A DNA stretch of 64,000 nt from assembly GCA_949775045.1 (NCBI GenBank), contig OX459100.1, positions 3,269,936 to 3,333,935 of the forward strand, given 5' to 3'. Position numbers and translations under genes: made by a program. Origin of the DNA: Metridium senile. Lineage: Eukaryota; Cnidaria; Anthozoa; Actiniaria; Metridiidae. Position 1 is the stretch's first letter. Each line of letters opens with the position of its first letter. Positions 57,101 through 64,000 of this stretch are shown here, in pieces. The notes beneath the pieces were generated by a model. It searched no databases and was not told the DNA's origin. It was given only the letters and a program-made list of their open reading frames with translations.

Positions 57101-60100
57101 AGTATACCGTTTTATCCTTTGGTTCTTTCGATTCATTCTCCTTAGTTTTTTGCTGTTGTTCTGATGTACCTACAGGCTAACATCGATCAAAGTGTTAGCT
57201 ATAAAGAAAACGGTTGCACAGCATTCAATCATGTTTTTCTCTAGTTTTTAAACAAACAATAGCATTCTGTACAAGCGTTTTTGTCTGCAGTCAAATTACT
57301 GTGTGTGTCGCAACCGAGAGGAAAGGTGGAATAACTCTGTAAATGTCGTATGTCCCACCTAGAAGGAGGATAGGTATAGTTACAGGGATTCTTGTTTTAG
57401 ATGATACCATTCTCTGTAAGTATTTTATCAGCATTGGGCTTCCTGTGTTAGCTCATAGATTCTCTGCAAGTATTTTATCTGCATTGGGCTTCCTGTGTTA
57501 GCTCATGGCATTTATGAATAATTATCTGAATTGGGCTTCCTGTGTTTTAGCTCATAGCATTTTTTGAGCATTTTATATTCATTGGGCTTCCTGTGTTAGC
57601 TGAGACTAATGCTATTATGTTCACCTAATTTTTTCGACAGGAAACCCTTCCTGTGTTAGCTAAAATTCTTGTGTTAGTTAACCTTCGTTGACCAAACCCC
57701 ACTCAAACAAAAAAACATGACGCTAGATCCAACGAGTTCCAAAAAATTACAGATATTGAAACTGAACAGCTCCAAAAGACCATGTTTAACCGAGCTGAAT
57801 TCAACAAGTGGATAAACACAACATATCCACGGCCAGCCAAATTTGTAATGTCAAATAATTAAGCAATAAATTTATCACAAAATAAGGAACATTTGTCCAA
57901 GATTATTAAATTGTCCTTACCTTTGCTGTAGAATCTGTGGACTTTTTTTCTTCAACCTTAACCTCACTCTTTGCTACAAGTTTCTGCAATAAATAAACGA
58001 ATGGGGAGCCATGGTAAATTATCGGTGAAAAAAACACAGGCAAAATGGAAGAATAAATGTTAATTCAACAATTAGTTGTAATAATTATTGTTCAGGATTC
58101 AATGAGATTTTCTGAGAGAAACATTTGGCCTATATTTTCAGAGTTGACCAACAACAGACTCAAAAGACCTTAATACTGAGTAAAGAAAACTTTGTGTGTC
58201 TATTGGAAAATCGTTTTGCAATCATGACACAGCCTAAGGGAAAAAGACGATAACACATATACAGCTATTTCAAAAAACGTTGAATACTGAAAAGTGCATT
58301 CCAAGACCAAAGGGCATTGTGGGTCTTATTAATTTGAAATAAATATACAGCAATATTTACTCCTTATAAGTAGTTCCGTACATTGTTTTGAATGAAATAC
58401 ACTAAGAATAAAATAACTATAATTATCATTTTTTTCACTTTAAACAATATTAAATGCCCATAATGCATTTCGGTCTTGCAATGCACTATTCAGTATGCAG
58501 TATTCAGCATTCTACGTTTTTTAAAATAGCTATATATATAATGATTAAATTGCGCACTATGGAAAACACTAATGGTAGTAAGAGGACAAAGAAATAATGA
58601 GTAAAGAATAAACACTAAGTAAATGAACAGAAAGAGATATTAAATGAATCCTTGCTTACCTCCTTCATTTTACTAGTGTATTTGGAGTGTGCGCCATCAG
58701 TCAGGACATCCAGTACCTTGTCTACAACACCATTCGCAAAGGAAGATGATCCTCTGACAAATTCTTGGATACTGATTTACACAGAAGCACAACAATTAGT
58801 CAAAAAACAACAACAAATAGACAATCAGAAATCAGTATTATATCCACAATTCCTTTCCTTCTTTGAATGACCTATCTGCCTGTACAATTATTTTATAAAT
58901 GTTATTGAAATAGGTGTTTGGACATTATTGCTTCCCATATTTAAATGACCTATCGCCTTGGACACTCTTTTTGGAAATAGGTTAATGAATATTATTCCTT
59001 TCTGTCTTGGAATGACATATCTCCTTGGACAACCTTTTTGAAATAGATGTACATGTATGCATATAATTCCTTTCTGTCTTGGAATGACATATCTCCTTGG
59101 ACAACCTTTTTGAAATAGATGTATGCATATAATTCCCTTCTGTCTTAGAATGACATATTGCCTTGGACAACCTTTTTGAAATAGATGTATGCATATAATT
59201 CCTTTCTGTCTTGGAATGGCTTATCGCCTTGAACAACCTTTTTGAAATATGTAGTGATAAGAGAGATTGTGTTACCTTTGTGCATAGTGCACGCCAGCAT
59301 CGTTGCCATAGGTACTAAGCAGCAAATCAGATTCTTCCTTTGTAATAGTGGCTCGTGATGAATCATAGGTTGGTGCAAATGAGCCAAACGATCCATACAT
59401 AAGATATGAAACTGTTGATAACAATACACAACAAACTTAAGATATGGCCATTTATTCATAATAGGTCATTAGCATGATGACATCATTTTACTACCAAGTA
59501 CCAGAATGCTTAAAGGCCGATTTACACAATACGATTTTGACCTACAACATGTAATAGGTACCATTCACACGCGCACGAGTAGTCGTATACGATTCGTATA
59601 CGCCATTGCTAAAATCATGAGTGATTGGACGAAATACTAGTTCCAGTCCTAATATGAAACAAATCACATCATTTTCCTACGACAAGTCATAGGGTTTTGA
59701 TCCTTGGCTCAAAATCCTACTACAAGTTGTAGGTCGCGTACATCAGTCGTAGGCAAGGGGCAGTCGTAGGGGCATTTACACGGCACGGATTGGAGCTCAT
59801 TTGAGTCGTATATTACAAGTCGCATACAACAATTGTGCCATGTAAATCGGCCTTTTACACATTTTCTTTCTTATTCAAATTTTTATTCCCTCTTGAGAAT
59901 GGAGTGCAAATAATATATATCGGTAAAACATAAGTAAATACTAAATAGTACAATGTTTGCTAATTCTAATGTTTTCTATTGTTTAATGTAGCACTATTTT
60001 GTACTATTTAGTTTCGTATTATAATATTCATTTGATATTTTGTTGGTAGAGTGCAAACAATATAACCGTGAAACACAAAAACTAATTAGTCAAAAATTAG

Positions 60101-62277
60101 TAGAAATTAGTGAAAAATAGTCGAAGCGTGAATAGACTAAATTTAGTGTGCACGTGCAATCAGGCAAGTGTCCTAGCTAGCGCACAATACACATTTGCGG
60201 TTCAGTGATCACACTAAATTAACAATAGACTAACTTAGTGAAATTTAGCAAAATTAGTTTTTGTTAATGTTTCACGGTTATATTGTTTGCACTCTACTCT
60301 ACTACAACAATCTATTAGACAATAAAATAGACAATCTTTTTCACTCAATCTTCTGATGATGTTGGTGCCCGTCGAAAGCTAAGGATTTAAATATAAAAAA
60401 CAGTATATATGGCCTCAAATCTACTCTTATAATATTTTTTAGACAATAATTATTTAACAAAAGAAAGTAGGCAAAGCATTCTGGTACTGGTAGTGTATGA
60501 CGCTATAATGCAGATCTGTATTCCCTCTTGTGAATACTAGAACAATTGACACTAATTATTTAACAAAAGAAAGTAGGCAAAGCATTCTGGTACTGATAGT
60601 GTATGACACTATAATGCAGATCTGTATTCCCTCTTGAGAATACTAGAACAATTGACACTAATTATTTAACAAAAGAAAGTAGGCAAAGCATTCTGGTACT
60701 GGTAGTGTATGACGATATAATGCAGATCTGTATTCCCTCTTGTGAATACTAGAACAATTGACACTAATTATTTAACAAAAGAAAGTAGGCAAAGCATTCT
60801 GGTACTGATAGTGTATGACGCTATAATGCAGATCTGTATTCCCTCTTGTGAATACAAGAACAATTGACACTAATTATTTGACAAAAGAAAGTAGGCAAAG
60901 CATTCTGGTACTGATAGTGTATGACGCTATAATGCAGATCTGTATTCCCTCTTGTGAATACTAGAACAATTGACACTAATTATTTGACAAAAGAAAGTAG
61001 GCAAAGCATTCTGGTACTGGTAGTGTATGACGATATAATGCAGATCTGTATTCCCTCTTGTGAATACTAGAACAATTGACACTAATTATTTGACAAAAGA
61101 AAGTAGGCAAAGCATTCTGGTACTGGTAGTGTATGACACTATAATGTAAGTTACCTTTATAACTATTATTTAATAAAAAAAACTATTGCAGTTGTTATCG
61201 TCTGTAGTACTGTTGGCTGTACAGCTCATTGAGACGTTAAAGAACGCATTCTATGTAATTAAGAACCTACCAGGGGTTGCTTTGTTCTTCTTCTCTTCTT
61301 TGAAGCCAGTAGTAACCTGTGATCCAGTTGTTACTTTCCCTGTACTTGTACCAAGGTTTACTGGTAATGATTCTACAAACAACACAAATATCTGTCACAC
61401 AACACAAACATTTGTCACACAACAAGAACATTTGTCACACAACACAAACATTTGTCATACAACACACATATCTGTCACACAACACAAACATTTGTCACAC
61501 AACACATACATCTGTTACACAACACAAACATTTGTCACACAACACAAACATTTGTCACACAGCACAAACATTTGTTAGGGATGGACCATTAGATTTTTGA
61601 GGATTTTTGAGGTTGGGCGAATACCAAAAAAAAATTCGAGCACAGCCTTATAGAGAGAAAAAAAAATCGTTCACAGCAAAAATGACAAAAAAAATATTCG
61701 TGCACATACGTAGAAAGGAAAAAAAAAATTACTGCAAAAAATATTTGCCCAACCCCCCCTCAAAAATCTAATGGTCCGTCCCTTATATAATACAAATCAA
61801 CATTTGTCACACAACATAAGCATTTGTCACACAGCAGAATGCAAACATTTGTCACACAACACAATACAAACATTTGTAACACAACACAAGCATTTGTCAC
61901 ATAACACAAACATTTTTTCACACAACACAATACAAACATTTGTCACACAACACAAACAATAAAAATTTTACCAGACAAAAACTTTTGATAAAAGGCTAGA
62001 AAATTTTGAAATGAGATGGTACTAAATGTATGTTTCACGAAAAGAAATATTTGTATCATTAGTTGCAAAACTACCTTTTGCATTATCAGGGTTGACAAAG
62101 GCTAGTGAAGTTGATCCATCTTTGTCACGTCGAAGAAAGCCAATCTAATGACAATAATAGCAACAACAATTAAGATAATGTAATGATAATAATAATGAGG
62201 AAGATGATGATGATGATAATATATAACTATGAAGATGATGAAGATGATAATGCAATGATAAAGAACAGGATAACGCA

Positions 62278-62375
<98 letters not shown>

Positions 62376-63545
62376 GGTGGTGGTGGTGGTAATGATGATG
62401 ATAAGGGTGATGGCAATGATGCATGGTGGTTAGGTGACGATGCTGATGGTAATGCTGATGATAATAATGCTGATGGCAATGATGATGACAATAATGCAAG
62501 ATGGTGGCCGGTGATGATGATTATGGTGGTGGTCATAATCTAATAATGATCAATAATGATTGTTATATCTAAATGATACTTATTATATTGTTCATGGTAA
62601 ATTAAAAGATTTATGGTCATGCAGCTCAAAGTCTAGGTGATGACAAAAATGATGACAATGATAAGTACTCATTCCCTACCTTACTATTTGGATGCTTTTC
62701 TTTTAACTGCGCTGACATTCTCTTAGCTGCTGCTTGAACCTGGGCCAAAATCCTTCGTCCAACTACAGAAGGCCTGGTATCGTTTTTACTGCAATGACCA
62801 AGAACAACATTATAATGAATATCTTAGTCAAGAGCATAGAGATTATTGTCAAGATGTTTATTGCTTATTGTATATAATAGTCAATAAAAACATTCAAAAT
62901 ATCAAGCGGGTGAGTGAAGATATAATATATGCTCACAATTTCTTTTGGAATGACCTATTGCTCTAGAAAATGTTTTTAAAATACATGTAGTCGTATGCCT
63001 AGAATCCATTTTCATTTTCCAGAGACCTGCTTCCTTGGACATTGTTCTGAAATAAGTTAATGTGCTTTGCGCAACTGAAAGTTTGTTTTGTGTTTCAAGT
63101 TTGCATTAAGAGAAGAGTTCACAACAATTGTTTCACTGTTTTAAGTTGAGTTCCTTGCATATGTAAACATACAAACAAAACCAACAAACAAACTTTATTG
63201 GGTAAACAGAGTTAAGGCAAAAAGCTTTTTCCAATGTGGCCCACATGGGCATAGTCTGAACAGGGTGTCTGATCAGTAACTTGAAAAGAAAATAACTTGA
63301 AACATGAAATCGAAGTATATATCTGAAATTAAGGTTTTCCTTCCCTTACCCTAAACAACCTTATTGAAATAGCAGTAAAATAATTACCTTGATCTAGGTT
63401 TTTTCTTTGTTGTTTGTACTGGTATAACAGGATGATCACTGTCAATAGTGTCAACGTCAATATGTTCATCTGACAGGTCCTTGGTAAGGGTATCAATGTC
63501 TGATATACGCATACCCATACTGCGATACATGTTTCTGATCTTGTC
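54126..63545 (-). CDS. BRD7/9: BRD7/BRD9-family bromodomain protein, C-terminal 428 aa (partial, 11 exons)
   Basis: Exons in transcription order: 63545-63388, 62788-62680, 62144-62075, 61372-61271, 59411-59276, 58771-58660, 57983-57921, 57176-57108, 56703-56607, 55119-55083, 54459-54126 (stop TAA at 54126-54128). Every junction is GT/AG and all phases fit, giving one open frame of 1287 nt. Family hallmarks follow the BRD7/BRD9 region C-terminal to the bromodomain (the DUF3512 region): GRRILAQVQAAAKRM, IGFLRRDKDGS, TPVSYLMYG, YGNDAGVHYAQSIQEFV, GIDVSFLKDIA, TGRLLEDLQEAQ, and a final GLRAAMGVGPV that resembles BRD9 more than BRD7. These proteins are accessory subunits of SWI/SNF chromatin-remodelling complexes (PBAF for BRD7, non-canonical BAF for BRD9) and act in the nucleus. 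The bromodomain and start codon are not in the window and should lie beyond 64000. An invertebrate would be expected to have a single BRD7/9 gene; which vertebrate paralogue it matches best cannot be settled here. Confidence 0.9.
54700..54935 (+). repeat. (CAAA/CAAG)n simple repeat, BRD7/9 intron
   Basis: Imperfect AAAC/AAGC runs between the last two BRD7/9 exons. Confidence 0.9.
55741..55772 (+). ncRNA. Hammerhead-like motif at the head of the 95-bp array
   Basis: CCGACGA, a short GGGCTAAAGCTC hairpin, then GAAACGTCAG. It resembles a hammerhead core, but the U4 position is C and stem III is not evident. A copy of the same motif at 37508 is split by a LINE. Confidence 0.3.
55775..56455 (+). 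repeat. 95-96 bp tandem array, 7 copies, in a BRD7/9 intron
   Basis: Units contain 'acggtgttacaaatttcatt', 'cctatcgtttatatcaaaca' and 'gacgcagcctatactagttt'; spacing 95, 95, 95, 95, 96, 96. Partial monomers are at 18391 and 37968. Confidence 0.93.
57395..57660 (+). repeat. Tandem repeat of about 62 bp ('attgggcttcctgtgttagc')
   Basis: About five drifting units in a BRD7/9 intron. Confidence 0.8.
58905..59250 (+). repeat. Tandem repeat of about 66 bp, 5 copies, BRD7/9 intron
   Basis: Units of 'tcctttctgtcttggaatga', 'ccttggacaacctttttgaa' and 'atagatgtatgcatataa', ending just before the exon at 59276. Confidence 0.85.
59512..59855. mobile_element. MITE with AAAGGCCGATTTACA termini
   Basis: AAAGGCCGATTTACA at the left is mirrored by TGTAAATCGGCCTTT at the right; 'acgactt' and 'tcgtatac' recur inside. 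Confidence 0.7.
60047..60296. mobile_element. 250-bp MITE with TAGAGTGCAAACAATATAAC termini
   Basis: About 29 bp of perfect inverted repeat, with a 'attagt' rich interior. In the same BRD7/9 intron as the 106-bp array. Confidence 0.75.
60353..60377 (+). ncRNA. Hammerhead-like core beside the 106-bp array
   Basis: CTGATGA, then a weak stem (GTTGG/CCGTC with one mismatch and a TGC loop), then GAAA. No stem III partner found. Confidence 0.25.
60445..61146 (+). repeat. 106-bp tandem array, 6.6 copies, BRD7/9 intron
   Basis: 'tgcagatctgtattccctct' recurs at exact 106-bp spacing (60511, 60617, 60723, 60829, 60935, 61041). Units are nearly identical. Confidence 0.95.
61378..61965 (+). repeat. About 20-bp minisatellite ('acaaacatttgtcacacaac') interrupted by a MITE
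   Basis: Array 61378-61574 and 61795-61965 is split by the element at 61578. It begins a few bases from the splice acceptor at 61373. Confidence 0.88.
61578..61782. mobile_element. 205-bp MITE with TTA target duplication
   Basis: GGGATGGACCATTAGATTTT and the mirrored right end are flanked by TTA (61575-61577 and 61783-61785), as in PIF/Harbinger-type MITEs. Confidence 0.8.
62276..62375 (+). repeat. (GAT)n microsatellite, about 32 perfect units
   Basis: Perfect ATG/GAT run inside a wider GAT-rich tract (62150-62500) in a BRD7/9 intron; His/Ser ORFs here are artefacts. Confidence 0.95.
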
Positions 63546-63557
63546 CTGTATGTACAA

Positions 63558-63558
<1 letters not shown>

Positions 63559-63588
<30 letters not shown>

Positions 63589-64000
63589 ATCTATCAATCA
63601 ATTAATCAATCAATCCATCAATCAACCAATCAACAAATCAATCAACCTACCAATCAACCAATCAATTAATCAACCAGCAAATCAACCAACCAATCAATCA
63701 ATCAATTAATCAATTATCAACCAGCAAATCAACCAACCAACCAATCAATCAATTAATCAACCAACCAACCAACCAACCAATCAATCAATTAATCAACCAA
63801 CCAACCAACCAATCAATCAATCAATTAATCAACCAGCAAATCAACCAAACAATCAATCAATTAATTAACAAATCAACCAACTAATCAATCAATTAACAAA
63901 TCAACCATTGAACCAATCAATCAATTAACCAATCAAATAACAAATCAACTAAGCAACCAATCAATAAATCAACCAATCAATTAATTAATTAACAAATCAA
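63559..64000 (+). repeat. (AAAT)n then (CAAT/CAAC)n simple repeat at the window edge
   Basis: Starts 14 bp beyond the BRD7/9 exon at 63545. 'aaataaat' units pass into 'caatcaatcaattaatcaac' drifted units that run off the window. Confidence 0.9.

Noticed and set aside
62102..62536. 144-aa and 90-aa Ser- and His-rich ORFs on the minus strand
   Set aside because: They come from the GAT microsatellite within a BRD7/9 intron.

Overview
The window is AT-rich, intron-rich animal DNA, dominated by introns and repeats. It carries two spliced SEA-domain genes, the 3' half of a BRD7/BRD9-type chromatin gene, tRNA-derived SINE sequence, LINE debris and many short inverted-repeat elements. No bacterial-style gene packing, CRISPR array or operon is visible. 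The repeat flavour, including 'cgaaacgtcag' hammerhead-like motifs and many TA, TTA and TTAA MITEs, suggests a marine invertebrate, most likely a cnidarian and perhaps an anthozoan. That placement is an inference.

Positions 633-28,760 hold an old tandem duplication. Copy A (633 to about 15,840) contains SEA gene 1, with 8 coding exons between 8,557 and 15,676 encoding 275 aa. Copy B (17,266 to about 28,760) contains SEA gene 2, with 7 coding exons between 20,450 and 28,609 encoding 251 aa. Both encode a signal peptide, a Ser/Thr/Pro-rich stalk, a SEA-type domain, a cysteine-rich module and a short hydrophobic C-terminal tail. They look like small cell-surface or GPI-anchored proteins. Promoters, signal-peptide exons, the start of intron 1, the last intron end and the 3' ends remain very similar between copies, while the ectodomain exons have diverged strongly. 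Gene 1 keeps a SEA autocleavage-like motif (GSIIV) and gene 2 has lost it. Copy A is interrupted by a foldback element of about 5.2 kb (2,374-7,560), itself hit by a TA-target element with a broken PHD-finger coding remnant. Introns of both genes are full of microsatellites and minisatellites, including about 38 copies of a 40-bp unit next to a splice acceptor.

Positions 28,800-40,150 are mostly transposon and tandem-repeat territory: MITEs, foldbacks, a truncated LINE 3' end, and arrays of about 65, 75 and 86-93 bp. An intronless 259-aa ORF of unknown function (40,199-40,978, minus) has a possible short upstream ORF. Positions 42,500-43,130 hold an inverted-repeat element and a tRNA-derived SINE. 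Positions 43,893-49,790 are two apparently identical 2,949-bp tandem copies, either a very recent duplication or an assembly artefact. Each contains an 813-bp element with TAGCCT termini and 9-bp target duplications; other TAGCCT elements with 9-bp duplications lie at 31,995 and 33,214.

Positions 54,126-63,545 (minus strand) carry eleven exons of a BRD7/BRD9 homologue, 428 C-terminal residues in a fully phase-consistent model. The bromodomain should lie beyond the right edge. Its introns hold 95-, 106-, about 62- and about 66-bp tandem arrays, a TTA-flanked MITE, a long GAT microsatellite and hammerhead-like cores. All percent-identity or family statements are read by eye; no database search was run.
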